Below, piece by piece: positions 6,733 through 16,723 of a stretch of DNA of 64,000 nucleotides. Each line of letters starts with the position of its first letter. Within the stretch, counting starts at the first letter, position 1. The stretch is from VFBF01 sp034440275 (lineage in GTDB: Bacteria > Pseudomonadota > Alphaproteobacteria > Caulobacterales > Aquidulcibacteraceae), in contig JAWXBS010000136.1 of the NCBI GenBank assembly GCA_034440275.1, positions 12,969 through 76,968 on the forward strand. The letters are read 5' to 3'. A program made the translations under genes and the position numbers. Below the pieces are notes generated by a model. That model did not search any database and was not told where the DNA came from. It worked only from the letters and a program-made list of their open reading frames with translations.

Positions 6733-8781
6733 ATGTCGGCGCGCTGGATGATGATGATCGGAATGGTGGCGGCGAGCCCGGCGGCGGCGCTGGCGCAGCA
6801 GCTCCGCGCGGCGTCGGAAGAGGAAATCGTGGTCACCGCCCCGCTGGAAGGCTCGCGCATCGAAAGCCTGCAGGGCGTTGAGGTCCTCAACCGCGACGCC
6901 ATCGTCGACACCATGGTGGGCGGCCTCGGCGAGACGGTCGCGCAGATCCCGGGCGTCGCCAGCACCTTCTACGGCGCCGGCGCCAGCCGCCCCATCATCC
7001 GCGGCCTCGGCGACGACCGCGTGCGCATCCTGCAGAACGGCATCGGCGCCATCGACGCGTCCTCCGCCTCCCCTGACCACGCCGTCACCGCAGACGGCCT
7101 CGACGCCGAACGCATCGAAGTGCTGCGCGGCGCAGCGGCGCTCGCCTATGGCGGCAACGCGGTGGGCGGCGTGATCAACGTCATCGACGGTTCGATCCCG
7201 CGCACGTCGCCGGAGAACGGCTACCGCGTCGACGGACTGCTTGCGTACACCACTGGCGATCAGGGATTGCAGGGCGAGGTGTCGGGCAATTTCGCCGCCG
7301 GTGCGCTCGTGTTTCGCCTGGGTGTGGGCCACCGCGAAACGGAAAACTACGAGATTCCCGGCTTCACGCGCTCCGCCGCGCGACGCGCTGCCGATCCGCT
7401 GCCGCCGGGCGAAACCGAAATCAGCGGCGAAGCGCCGAACTCCTTCACGCAACTCGACACCTACACCGGTGGCGTGTCGCTCGTGCGCGACTGGGGCTTT
7501 GCCGGCCTCGCCGTAAAGCGCTTCGAATCCGAATACGGCCTGCCGCCGGAAGACGCGGGCTCGCCCCTAGGCGGCAAGATCCAACTCGAACAGACGCGCA
7601 TCGAATCGCGCGGCGATTTCCGTGTGGCGCTCGGGCCGTTCGATCGCATCGACTACGGCCTGCAGTGGTCGGACTACACGCACCAGGAAGTGGAAGACAC
7701 GGGCGATGTCGCCACCACGTTCACGAACGAGGGCTACGAACTGCGCCTCGAGACGCACCACAACGGATTCGGCGACAAGCTCGACGGCGCCGTCGGCATC
7801 CAGGGTTCGAGCACAGACTTCGCCGCCGTTGGCGACGAAGCATTCCTCACCGCCACCACGACCCGCGATCTCGGCGCCTTCGTCGTGGAGCGCTGGGATA
7901 CCGGCGTGTGGGGCGTGGAAGGCGGTGCGCGCCTGGAACAGCGCAAGCTCGACAACGTGCTCGCCGGCGAATTCGACTTCACCGCCACCAGTGTTTCGGC
8001 CGGCGTCTTCATGCGTCCCGCGACGAACTGGTTCCTCGGCGCGACGCTTGCCCGCACGGAACGCGCGCCGACCGCCGTCGAACTCTTCGCCGACGGCCCG
8101 CACATCGCCACAGAAGCCTACGAACTGGGCGGCACGACGCTCGACAAGGAAACCGCGACGACCATCGAGGCCTCCCTGCGCTATGCGACGGCGCGCGCAC
8201 GCTTCGAACTCAACCTCTATCGCGCCGACTACGCCGACTACATCGCGCTGGTCGACAGCGGCCTCGTCTTCGTGGAATCGACCGAGACCTTCGAGGACCC
8301 TGCCCTCGTCGCGCCCGGCGAAGGGACCCTGCCGCTCTTCACCTATGTCGCGCGCGACGCGGTGTTTACCGGCGGCGAAATATCGGCCGGCGCCGATCTC
8401 TACACGCACGGCGACTTCACGCTCAGCGGCGACGCCGCGCTCGATCTGGTGCGCGCGGAATTCGACGGCGGCGGCAATCTCCCGCGCATCCCTCCGCGCA
8501 CGCTGACGGTGGGGCTTGATGCAGACTGGCGTGCATTCGGCGCGCGCGTGGAAGCCGTTGATGTGGCGGAACAGGATCGCATCGCCGCTTTTGAATCTTC
8601 AACCGGCGGCTACACGCTCTACAACGCGCGTGTGACGTGGAAGGTGAGCGACGATGTCCGATTCGTGATCGACGGCCGCAACCTCACCGACGAGGAAGCC
8701 CGCGAACATGTGAGCTTTCTCAAGGACGTGCTGCCGCGTCCGGGGCGCAGCGTGAGGTTTGCAGTGAAAGCGGCGTTCTAA
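6733..8781 (+). CDS. TonB-dependent receptor, ZnuD-like (left-arm copy)
   Basis: This 682-residue outer-membrane receptor has a signal peptide (M-S-A-R-W ... A-A-L-A, cleaved at about residue 21) and a TonB-box-like E-E-E-I-V-V-T-A. A plug domain follows (about 30-155) with S-P-D-H-A-V, then E-R-I-E-V-L-R-G and Y-G-G-N-A-V-G-G-V-I-N-V-I-D, and then a beta-barrel ending in Phe. The S-P-D-H-A-V...I-N-V-I-D plug is the pattern I associate with ZnuD zinc/heme receptors, so zinc uptake is the best guess. The substrate cannot be proved from sequence. Confidence 0.88.
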   Translation: MSARWMMMIGMVAASPAAALAQQLRAASEEEIVVTAPLEGSRIESLQGVEVLNRDAIVDTMVGGLGETVAQIPGVASTFYGAGASRPIIRGLGDDRVRILQNGIGAIDASSASPDHAVTADGLDAERIEVLRGAAALAYGGNAVGGVINVIDGSIPRTSPENGYRVDGLLAYTTGDQGLQGEVSGNFAAGALVFRLGVGHRETENYEIPGFTRSAARRAADPLPPGETEISGEAPNSFTQLDTYTGGVSLVRDWGFAGLAVKRFESEYGLPPEDAGSPLGGKIQLEQTRIESRGDFRVALGPFDRIDYGLQWSDYTHQEVEDTGDVATTFTNEGYELRLETHHNGFGDKLDGAVGIQGSSTDFAAVGDEAFLTATTTRDLGAFVVERWDTGVWGVEGGARLEQRKLDNVLAGEFDFTATSVSAGVFMRPATNWFLGATLARTERAPTAVELFADGPHIATEAYELGGTTLDKETATTIEASLRYATARARFELNLYRADYADYIALVDSGLVFVESTETFEDPALVAPGEGTLPLFTYVARDAVFTGGEISAGADLYTHGDFTLSGDAALDLVRAEFDGGGNLPRIPPRTLTVGLDADWRAFGARVEAVDVAEQDRIAAFESSTGGYTLYNARVTWKVSDDVRFVIDGRNLTDEEAREHVSFLKDVLPRPGRSVRFAVKAAF

Positions 8782-8928
8782 CCCTCTCCCGCTGGCGGGA
8801 GAGGGACAGATCGCGAAACGGTCAGGGTGAGGGCGCAGTGGTGCAGAACGAGTCTCGTCTTGTGAGACCGGGCCCTCACCCTGCTTTCGCTGCACTCAAG
8901 CCGTCCCTCCCCCGCTAACGGGGGAGGG
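8782..8928. repeat. REP/BIME-like palindromic element (left-arm copy)
   Basis: This composite element fills the gap between the convergent receptor and formaldehyde dehydrogenase genes. Stem 1 is CCCTCTCCCG-ctgg-CGGGAGAGGG (8782-8805). Stem 2 is CCCTCCCCCG-ctaa-CGGGGGAGGG (8905-8928). Between them, AGGGTGAGGGC and GGCCCTCACCCT form an outer inverted pair. It probably acts as a transcription-end or mRNA-stability hairpin set and belongs to a dispersed repeat family. Confidence 0.85.
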
Positions 8929-8937
8929 CACTCGACC

Positions 8938-10050
<1,113 letters not shown>

Positions 10051-10107
10051 GGCGGTGATCCTTCCGAAATCGAGGACCGCTTTTCAACCGCGGCGCCCGC
10101 GCAATCA

Positions 10108-10133
10108 ACCCTCCCCCGCGAACGGGAGAGGGT
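10108..10133. repeat. REP-like palindrome
   Basis: An 11-bp stem with one mismatch (ACCCTCCCCCG / CGGGAGAGGGT) and a 4-base loop, cgaa, lies between the glutathione transferase stop and the upstream formaldehyde dehydrogenase gene. It is the same repeat family as 8782-8928. Confidence 0.75.
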
Positions 10134-10144
10134 GGACGCGATGG

Positions 10145-10747
10145 CTACATCAACCCTTCGGCCTTCATCGCTTCCTGCACCTTCGGCCGCGCGCCGACGC
10201 GCTGCATGTAGGCGGCGATGTTGGGCCACTGCTTCAGGTCGATCTGGTGGTAGTTGGCCCAATTGATGACCGGGAACGCGTAGGCGTCGACCGCCGTGAA
10301 TTGATCGCCCGCCATGTACTGCTGATTGGCGAGCGTCCCGTTGATCTCGTCAAAGCGCTTGCCGAGCCTTGTCTTGGCGGCGGCCTTCGTCTCCGCCGGC
10401 GCGGAGGGATCCCACAGCGGACCGAAGCCCTTGTGCAGTTCCGTCGCCACGAACGTGAGCGCCGACTTCATCTTTGTGCGACCGAGGCGATCCTTCGGCA
10501 TGAGGCCGCTCTCGGGATTCTCGTCGGCGATATACTGGATGAGCACGTTGGCTTCGGTCAGGCGCGTGCCGTCGTCGAGCTCGAGCAGCGGCACGTAGCC
10601 GCGCGGATTGATGGCGTAGTAGTCGTCGCCGTTCTCGTTCTTGTGCGCGCGCAGGTCGACCTTCACGAGATCAAGCTTCACGCCCGATTCCGTGGCCGCG
10701 ATGTGCGGCGCCATCGCGCACGATCCGGGTGAATAATAGAGCTTCAT
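10145..10747 (-). CDS. Glutathione S-transferase, beta-class-like (left-arm copy)
   Basis: This 200-residue cytosolic glutathione transferase starts M-K-L-Y-Y-S-P-G-S-C-A-M-A-P-H, the bacterial beta-class N-terminus with Cys10. The thioredoxin-like domain (about 1-80) contains N-P-R-G-Y-V-P-L-L with the cis-proline and the glutathione-contacting E-A-N-V at the start of helix 3. The all-helical domain follows, with A-V-D-A-Y at about 150. It detoxifies electrophiles with glutathione, and its neighbour is a glutathione-dependent formaldehyde dehydrogenase. Confidence 0.93.
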   Translation of the reverse strand: MKLYYSPGSCAMAPHIAATESGVKLDLVKVDLRAHKNENGDDYYAINPRGYVPLLELDDGTRLTEANVLIQYIADENPESGLMPKDRLGRTKMKSALTFVATELHKGFGPLWDPSAPAETKAAAKTRLGKRFDEINGTLANQQYMAGDQFTAVDAYAFPVINWANYHQIDLKQWPNIAAYMQRVGARPKVQEAMKAEGLM

Positions 10748-10861
10748 GGGACGTCTCCTCCGCGCCTGTCGCGTACATCGCGACTTAGGTCTCGCAGCAC
10801 GCAGCTTCAAGCAACGGAGGTACCAATGACGGAAATGGACTGTTCCCCAAAAGACGCGAGT

Positions 10862-12139
10862 CTATTTGGCGTCTTCGTCCACGTCCTCGCGCTCGATCCG
10901 CATCGCGGCGATCGCGTTGCGGTTGCGGCGCAGAATTTCAAAGCGGTAGCCGTGATAGGTGAAGACCTGCCCCGGATCGGGAATGGTCTGGCTTTCGTGG
11001 ATCACGAGGCCCGCCACCGTGACGGCTTCGTCATCGGGCAGGTCCCAGTCCATCGCACGGTTGAGGTCGCGGATCGGCACTGTGCCATCGACGTTCACAC
11101 TGCCGTCGGGCTGCGGGCGCACGCCAGTGAACGGCACGTCGTGCTCGTCCTTGATGTCGCCGACGATCTCTTCGATGATGTCTTCCAGCGTCACGAGGCC
11201 TTCCAGCGCGCCGAATTCGTCCACCACAATGGCGAAATGCTCGCGGCGCTTCAGAAACTCCGCGAGCTGGTCTTCCGCCCACGTGGTCTCGGGCACGAAC
11301 CATACAGGTCGCAGCACCTCGTCGATGACGAGACCGTCGCGTCCCTTTTCGGAGATCGCGCGCAGAAGATCGCGCGCGTGCAGAACGCCGACGATGTTCT
11401 CCGGATTGTCGCGCCAGACCGGCAGACGCGTGTGCGAACTCGCCATCGCCTGCGCGAGGATTTCGCGCGCCGGCAGCGCCGCGTCGATGGTCTTCATCGA
11501 CTTGCGGTGCACCATGACGTCCTCGACGGTGAGATCGCCGAGCGCAAATGCACCCTTCAAGCGATCGCGCACGTCGCTGTCGACGGCGCCCTCTTCCGCA
11601 TGAAGCTCCACGGTGCCGAGAATTTCTTCCCGCGCCGCAAGGACATCGATGCCCTCGGCGACTTTCACCCCCATCAGGCTCAGCGCCTGGCGTACGATCC
11701 ACTGCACGCCCGTCACGATGGGCGAGAGGCCATGCACCATCCACGTCACCGGCGTCGACACGATGCGCGCGAGCTGGTCGGCGCTGGTGATCGCCCAGGT
11801 CTTGGGCAGCACCTCGCCGAAGATCAGCAGCAAGGGCGTCAGCACGAGCGTGGAAATCAACGGTCCGTACTCGGGGTACATGGCCGTGAAGATCGTCGCG
11901 GCGATGGCGGAGGCCGCGATCGTCACGAAGTTCGCGCCGAGCAGGATCGCGCCGATCATGCGCTCGCGGTTTTCCATGAGCGCGACGACGCGCTTGGCGG
12001 CCTTGTCGCCGTCCTTTTCGAGGCTGAGCATGCGCGCCCGCGACGCCGCCGTCAGCGCCGTCTCCGCCATGGAGAAAAACGCATTGAGCAGGATGAGCAC
12101 GGCGATGACCGTCGCCGCAATCGGGATCGCGGATAGCAT
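10862..12139 (-). CDS. CNNM/CorC-type transporter with DUF21 and CBS domains (left-arm copy)
   Basis: This 425-residue inner-membrane protein has an N-terminal DUF21/CNNM transmembrane domain (about 1-180, including N-A-F-F-S-M-A-E-T-A-L and G-E-V-L-P-K-T-W). Two CBS domains follow (about 205-330, with T-V-E-D-V-M-V-H-R and F-A-I-V-V-D-E-F-G-A-L-E-G-L-V-T-L-E-D), then a C-terminal CorC_HlyC domain (about 345-420). Bacterial CNNM homologues export Mg2+ (and sometimes Co2+), gated by nucleotide binding to the CBS pair. Haemolysin annotations for this family are historical and should not be used. Confidence 0.92.
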   Translation of the reverse strand: MLSAIPIAATVIAVLILLNAFFSMAETALTAASRARMLSLEKDGDKAAKRVVALMENRERMIGAILLGANFVTIAASAIAATIFTAMYPEYGPLISTLVLTPLLLIFGEVLPKTWAITSADQLARIVSTPVTWMVHGLSPIVTGVQWIVRQALSLMGVKVAEGIDVLAAREEILGTVELHAEEGAVDSDVRDRLKGAFALGDLTVEDVMVHRKSMKTIDAALPAREILAQAMASSHTRLPVWRDNPENIVGVLHARDLLRAISEKGRDGLVIDEVLRPVWFVPETTWAEDQLAEFLKRREHFAIVVDEFGALEGLVTLEDIIEEIVGDIKDEHDVPFTGVRPQPDGSVNVDGTVPIRDLNRAMDWDLPDDEAVTVAGLVIHESQTIPDPGQVFTYHGYRFEILRRNRNAIAAMRIEREDVDEDAK

Positions 12140-12148
12140 TTTCTGTTC

Positions 12149-13267
12149 CTAGAGGCGTTCGCGCAGGAAAGCATGCACGTGTTCGGGGGCGACGTCGCGC
12201 GCGACGAAAGCCTCTCCGATGCCGCGTGCGAGAATGAAGGTCAGCGCGCCGCCTTCATTCTTCTTGTCGTGCATCATCGCGTCGACGAGGCGTTCGGCCG
12301 TGAACGGCGCGCCCGGCAGACGTGAAAGTTCCGTCTCGAAGCCGGTTGCGCGCAGGTGCGCGGTGACACGCTCCGCGACCGCCGTATCGCACAGACCGAG
12401 CTGCGCCGAAAAGCCGAAGGCGAGGCCCAGTCCGCAACCCACCGCTTCACCGTGCAGGATCGAACCGTCCATGCCCGATTCCACTTCGATCGCGTGTGCA
12501 AACGTGTGGCCGAGATTGAGCAGCGCCCGCACGCCGCCTTCGCGTTCGTCCGCCGCGACGATCTTCGCCTTTGCATCGACAGCGATCTCGATGGCGTGTG
12601 CGGTGGCAAACACGCCGGCGTCGCCGCCCGCAATGACACGCGCGCCCTCGCGTTCGCACCAGTCGAAGAAGGGCGCATCGTTGATCAGGCCGATCTTCAC
12701 GATCTCCGCATAGCCCGCGCGTCGCTCACGTTCGGGCAGCGTCGCCAGCACGTCCTGATCGGCGAGCACCAGACGCGGCTGATGGAAAAGGCCGACGAGG
12801 TTCTTGCCCGCCGCTGCGTTGATCGCCGTCTTGCCGCCGACGGAACTGTCCACCTGTGCGAGCAGCGTGGTCGGGATCTGCACGAAGTCGAGGCCGCGTT
12901 TGAGAAGCCCTGCCGTAAGCCCCGCTAGATCGCCGATCACGCCGCCGCCGAAGGCGATGACGAGATCGCGGCGTTCAAGGCCAAGGGTCAGCAATCGATC
13001 CGACAGCAATTCGAGGCCGAGAAAGCTCTTTTGCCCTTCCCCGGCTGGGAGAACGATCGCGTGCGCGTCAATGCCACCCTGCTTCAAGCCTTCCAGCAAC
13101 GCCGGCAGATGCAGGGCCGCCACCGTCTCGTCGACGACGACTGCCGCCTTTCGCCCCGGCGCAAACGGCGCGACGCGCACGCCAGCGTCCGCGAGCAGAC
13201 CGCTGCCGATCACCACGTCATAGCTGCGCGCATCGAGCGCGACGCGCACCTTTCGTTCGCTGGTCAT
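12149..13267 (-). CDS. aroB: 3-dehydroquinate synthase (left-arm copy)
   Basis: AroB converts DAHP to 3-dehydroquinate, the second step of the shikimate pathway, using NAD+ and a divalent metal. The 372-residue protein shows the NAD-binding G-G-G-V-I-G-D-L-A-G, the P-T-T-L-L-A-Q-V-D-S-S-V-G-G-K-T block, K-N-L-V-G-L-F-H-Q-P, and metal ligands in R-A-G-Y-A-E-I-V-K, N-L-G-H-T-F-A-H-A-I-E and L-H-G-E-A-V. Family assignment is certain. Confidence 0.97.
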   Translation of the reverse strand: MTSERKVRVALDARSYDVVIGSGLLADAGVRVAPFAPGRKAAVVVDETVAALHLPALLEGLKQGGIDAHAIVLPAGEGQKSFLGLELLSDRLLTLGLERRDLVIAFGGGVIGDLAGLTAGLLKRGLDFVQIPTTLLAQVDSSVGGKTAINAAAGKNLVGLFHQPRLVLADQDVLATLPERERRAGYAEIVKIGLINDAPFFDWCEREGARVIAGGDAGVFATAHAIEIAVDAKAKIVAADEREGGVRALLNLGHTFAHAIEVESGMDGSILHGEAVGCGLGLAFGFSAQLGLCDTAVAERVTAHLRATGFETELSRLPGAPFTAERLVDAMMHDKKNEGGALTFILARGIGEAFVARDVAPEHVHAFLRERL

Positions 13268-13863
13268 GGCGCTGCGCCTGCAACTGCAGCACGCGCCGCC
13301 AGCGCGCGGATCACGGCAGTCACCGCCGACGCGTGCGGACCGTTGTTGGAATCGACCACGAGGTCTGCTTCTCCGTAGATGGGATAGCGCTCCGCCATGA
13401 GGCGTTCCATGGTGGCGCGGGGATCGCCCTGCTTGAGCAGCGGGCGGTTGTCGCGCTTCTCGACGCGCCGCATCAGCACGTCGAGGTCGGCGCGCAGCCA
13501 CACCGAAGTCGCATGCGCCAGCACCAGTGCGCGCGTCTCGTCGTTCATGAAGGCGCCGCCGCCGGTGGCGAGCACCTGCGGCGGGCCGTGCAGGAGACGT
13601 GCGATCACGCGACGCTCGCCGCGCCGGAACTCTTCTTCCCCGTGCATCGCGAAGATTTCGGCGATCTTCAGACCCGCGGCTTTCTCGATTTCCTCGTCGG
13701 CGTCGACGAACGGCAGGCGCAACAACGCTGCGAGGCGACGCCCCACGGTGGTCTTGCCCGCGCCCATCAGGCCCACGAGCACGATCGGGCGGTCCACCAC
13801 GAGGGCGGACGCGACGCTGTGGATATCCCCGAGGGGTTCCGCCGTCCCGCCGCCGCCTGTCAC
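13264..13863 (-). CDS. aroK: Shikimate kinase (left-arm copy)
   Basis: This kinase phosphorylates shikimate at the 3-hydroxyl with ATP. The 199-residue protein has a ~25-residue N-terminal extension, then Walker A G-L-M-G-A-G-K-T-T (31-39), D-A-D-E-E-I-E (shikimate-binding Asp), F-R-R-G-E-R-R, the G-G-G-A glycine loop and the lid Arg in R-D-N-R-P-L-L. It forms a pathway pair with aroB. Confidence 0.96.
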   Translation of the reverse strand: MTGGGGTAEPLGDIHSVASALVVDRPIVLVGLMGAGKTTVGRRLAALLRLPFVDADEEIEKAAGLKIAEIFAMHGEEEFRRGERRVIARLLHGPPQVLATGGGAFMNDETRALVLAHATSVWLRADLDVLMRRVEKRDNRPLLKQGDPRATMERLMAERYPIYGEADLVVDSNNGPHASAVTAVIRALAARAAVAGAAP

Positions 13864-14042
13864 GTTCTACTCCTGTTCTTTCCAGACCCATCGTCCGGCC
13901 CAACCTGCGCAAATGAGAGGCGCGGCTGGAAACTCGCCGCATTTTGCGGTCAATCTCGCTGCATCGCAACGTCGCCAGATTCGCGACGCGTTAAGCATGA
14001 GGAAGCGGGCACGTGAGACGACGCAGGCGCAGGGGGCCGGGC

Positions 14043-14189
14043 ATGAGCCCGCGCACCGGCATGATCCTCCTCGGCGTGGCCGGGATCGCGGTGGTTTTCG
14101 GCTTCGTCTATCTGATGAACGTGGCCGACAACGTCGATCCGCAGCGCAGCGAAAAGCGCATCGAGCTGCCTGATGCGTTCAAGAGCTAG
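14043..14189 (+). CDS. One-helix small membrane protein (left-arm copy)
   Basis: This is a 48-codon frame with one clear transmembrane segment (about residues 7-25: M-I-L-L-G-V-A-G-I-A-V-V-F-G-F-V-Y-L-M) and a charged C-terminal tail (R-S-E-K-R-I-E-L-P-D). It overlaps the following secreted-protein gene by 17 bp. A GTG at 14013 behind GAGGAAG would add ten mostly basic residues; ATG 14043 has AGGGGG upstream. Function is unknown. Confidence 0.6.
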   Translation: MSPRTGMILLGVAGIAVVFGFVYLMNVADNVDPQRSEKRIELPDAFKS

Positions 14190-15774
14190 GCGCCTCTGCG
14201 GCGCGGCGATGGTTGCGTTGCTGGCGGGAGCAGCCATTGCAGCGCCGCACGCGGCCTCATCGCAATCCATCGAACAGGGTTCGCTCGCGGAGCTCGATCC
14301 GTGGGCCGTCGGCGCGGTTTCGCGCGATCAGGCGTTGCCGCGCGATCTCTGGCGCCAGAGCGATCCGACCGCGCTCGGCCTTCTATTCGACCGCGTGACC
14401 ACCAACATCGGTTCGCCCGCCGGCGCGCGCCTCGCGCGACAGGCGCTCCTCTCCCCGTCACAGGCGCCGCCCGGCGACACGATCATCGCGGCGCGCAAAC
14501 GCTACGAAGCGCTGGCGCGGCTCGGGCTTGCCGACGAAATCGTTTCAATGGTGTCCGGCTCCGGCGAAGCCAAGCGCGATCCTGGCATCGTGCTCTACGC
14601 GACGCAGGCCGACCTCGCGCGCGGACGACTGAACGACGCATGCCGTCGCGCCGAAGGCATCAACGCCGATACGCCGCCGCCCTTCGTGCTGCGCCTGCGC
14701 GCGCTTTGCGTTGCAGCTGCAGGCGAAAAGGAGGCCGCCGACCTTGCGCTGGAAGTGGCGCGCGCGGCCGGCGCCAACGACGTGTGGTTCAATTCGGTGA
14801 TCGCCACGATCAACGGCGTTCCGCCCGCGCGTGCGGCGGTTGCGCGCTACGACACCTCGCTGAACGCCGCCGCATCGCTTGCGGCGAAACTGCGCGCGCC
14901 GCCGCAGAACGGCCTTCTGAACGCATCGGCCTTTGCGCTGTCCATGGTCGCGCGCGACGAGAACGCCACGCCTGCGCTCCGGGTGCAAGCCGCCGCAAAA
15001 GCCCTGCGCCAGAACACGATCACGCCCACCATCGCCCGCGCCGCCGTGCGCGGTCAGGGCGCCGTGCGCGGCGCGGCGGTGATCGCATCAGCCGTCGACG
15101 AAGTCGAAGCGGCGGCCAATCCCTACGCGCAGGCGCTCGCCATCGAGAGCGGGCTGAAGCGCGCCAAACCGCACGGCGAGTTCGCCGCCATGGCGCGTCT
15201 CTTCGCGCCGGAAATCGCCAACATGCGCGCCGAGGTCGGGACCGCGCCCGCCGCCGCGACGTTCACGCGCGCGGCCCTCGCCACCGGTGACTATCGCACC
15301 GCGCAGACCTGGCGCGCGGCGGCCGATCTCGCCCCGGCCAACGTTCCGCTGCTCACCATTCTCGATCTCGCGCTCGCCGCCGGCACCAACGACACGACGA
15401 ATGTCGCAGCGTTTGCGGACCGGCGCATCGAACTGGCGGGCCCCGCCGGCGCACGCCTGGCCAGCCGCGATCTGCGCGCGCTCGTCGCGCTCGGCATGCC
15501 GATCGGCGCGAATGCTGAAGCGTTCCTGGCGCGCACGCCTGCCGCCGTTGGACGCAAGCCCGATCCGGGTCTGATGGCGCAGCTTTCTGCGGCCTCCGCA
15601 CGACGCGCCGCCGGCGAAGTCGCCATTCACGCCGCGCTGGCGCTCGGGGACGGCGCGGAGTCTCTCGACGCTACGGAACTCGTCATCGTCATCACCGCGA
15701 TGCGGGATGCGGGCATAGGCGAAGCGGCGCGCGCGGTCGCGGTGGAAGCGATCATCGGCGGACAGGCGCGCTGA
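14173..15774 (+). CDS. Secreted Ala-rich helical-repeat protein of unknown function (left-arm copy)
   Basis: This 533-residue protein has a signal peptide (R-S-R-A-R-R then a hydrophobic stretch, cleavage near A-I-A-A-P at about residue 25). The rest is almost entirely Ala/Leu/Arg-rich helices with periodic short helical pairs (for example R-L-A-R-Q-A-L-L, A-L-A-R-L-G-L-A-D-E-I-V, A-D-L-A-L-E-V-A-R-A-A-G), suggesting an alpha-solenoid. No catalytic motif is visible. A periplasmic scaffold role is only a guess. Four bases separate it from xerD. Confidence 0.8.
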   Translation: MRSRARRLCGAAMVALLAGAAIAAPHAASSQSIEQGSLAELDPWAVGAVSRDQALPRDLWRQSDPTALGLLFDRVTTNIGSPAGARLARQALLSPSQAPPGDTIIAARKRYEALARLGLADEIVSMVSGSGEAKRDPGIVLYATQADLARGRLNDACRRAEGINADTPPPFVLRLRALCVAAAGEKEAADLALEVARAAGANDVWFNSVIATINGVPPARAAVARYDTSLNAAASLAAKLRAPPQNGLLNASAFALSMVARDENATPALRVQAAAKALRQNTITPTIARAAVRGQGAVRGAAVIASAVDEVEAAANPYAQALAIESGLKRAKPHGEFAAMARLFAPEIANMRAEVGTAPAAATFTRAALATGDYRTAQTWRAAADLAPANVPLLTILDLALAAGTNDTTNVAAFADRRIELAGPAGARLASRDLRALVALGMPIGANAEAFLARTPAAVGRKPDPGLMAQLSAASARRAAGEVAIHAALALGDGAESLDATELVIVITAMRDAGIGEAARAVAVEAIIGGQAR

Positions 15775-15778
15775 TCGC

Positions 15779-16723
15779 ATGGCCAAAGGCGCGATGACCG
15801 TCGGCGACGCGGGCCTCATCGACGCCTTTCTCGAAATGCTGTCCGCCGAACGCGGCGCGCGGAAGAACACGTTGCTCGCCTATCGGCGCGATCTGGAGGA
15901 CGCGGCCGCCGAAATACCCCGTGCGCTGCGCGACGCCGATGCGCGGGACCTCGAAAAGTACACCGCCGGTCTCTCGCGACGCGGGCTCTCCGCCGCCACG
16001 GCCGCACGGCGCATCTCGGCGCTCCGGCAGTTCTATCACTTCCTCCTGCTCGACCGGCATCGCGCGGACGATCCGACCACGCGCCTCGAAGCGCCGCGCC
16101 GCGGGCGCTCGCTGCCGAAGACGCTGTCGCTCGACGAAATCGAGCGCCTCATCGCCGCCACGACCGTGGAAAATCCCGCCGTCACCCTGCGCGACCGCGC
16201 CATCGTGGAAATGCTCTACGCATCGGGATTGCGCGTCAGCGAACTCGTCGGACTTCCCTTGAAGTCCGCGCCTAAGCCGGGCGTGAATTTCATGATGGTG
16301 ATGGGCAAGGGCGGCAAGGAACGCCTCGCGCCGCTACATGATCGTGCGGTCGCGGCTTTGCGTGAGTATCTCGCCGCTCGGGAAGGCCTGCTGCCGAAGG
16401 CGCCGGGCGCGCGCGAGCGGGCTCAGAAGTGGATGTTTCCTTCCCGCTCCGCCGCCGATGGAAAATTGACCCGCCACCGCATCGTGCAATTGCTGAAGGA
16501 TTGCGCGCAGCGCGCCAATATAGATCCTGCGCGCGTGACGCCGCACGTGCTGCGTCACGCGTTTGCGACGCATCTTGTGGAAGGCGGCGCGGATCTGCGC
16601 ACGGTGCAGACGCTGCTTGGCCATGCCGATATCGCCACGACACAAATCTACACGCACGTGGCCGAGGGTCGCCTGCGCGAACTCGTCGAGACCAAGCACC
16701 CGCTCGCGAAGAAGAAGCCCTAG
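15779..16723 (+). CDS. xerD: Tyrosine recombinase XerD (left-arm copy)
   Basis: This 314-residue site-specific recombinase resolves chromosome dimers at dif together with XerC under FtsK control. It has an N-terminal SAM-like core-binding domain (about 10-105) and a catalytic domain with Arg152 (G-L-R-V-S-E-L), Lys177 (G-K-G-G-K-E-R), His256/Arg259 (H-V-L-R-H-A-F-A-T-H), His282 (G-H-A-D-I-A-T-T) and nucleophile Tyr291 (Y-T-H-V). All six catalytic positions are present. Its setting among housekeeping genes favours XerD over a phage or integron integrase. Confidence 0.93.
   Translation: MAKGAMTVGDAGLIDAFLEMLSAERGARKNTLLAYRRDLEDAAAEIPRALRDADARDLEKYTAGLSRRGLSAATAARRISALRQFYHFLLLDRHRADDPTTRLEAPRRGRSLPKTLSLDEIERLIAATTVENPAVTLRDRAIVEMLYASGLRVSELVGLPLKSAPKPGVNFMMVMGKGGKERLAPLHDRAVAALREYLAAREGLLPKAPGARERAQKWMFPSRSAADGKLTRHRIVQLLKDCAQRANIDPARVTPHVLRHAFATHLVEGGADLRTVQTLLGHADIATTQIYTHVAEGRLRELVETKHPLAKKKP

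Noticed and set aside
10862..12139. Haemolysin annotation of the CBS-domain protein.
   Set aside because: DUF21 plus CBS plus CorC_HlyC is the CNNM/CorC ion-transport architecture; the haemolysin name is historical.
15779..16723. Tyrosine recombinase as the integrase of a genomic island.
   Set aside because: Its length and catalytic set fit XerD, it lies beside aroK in a housekeeping context, and there is no tRNA or attachment repeat.
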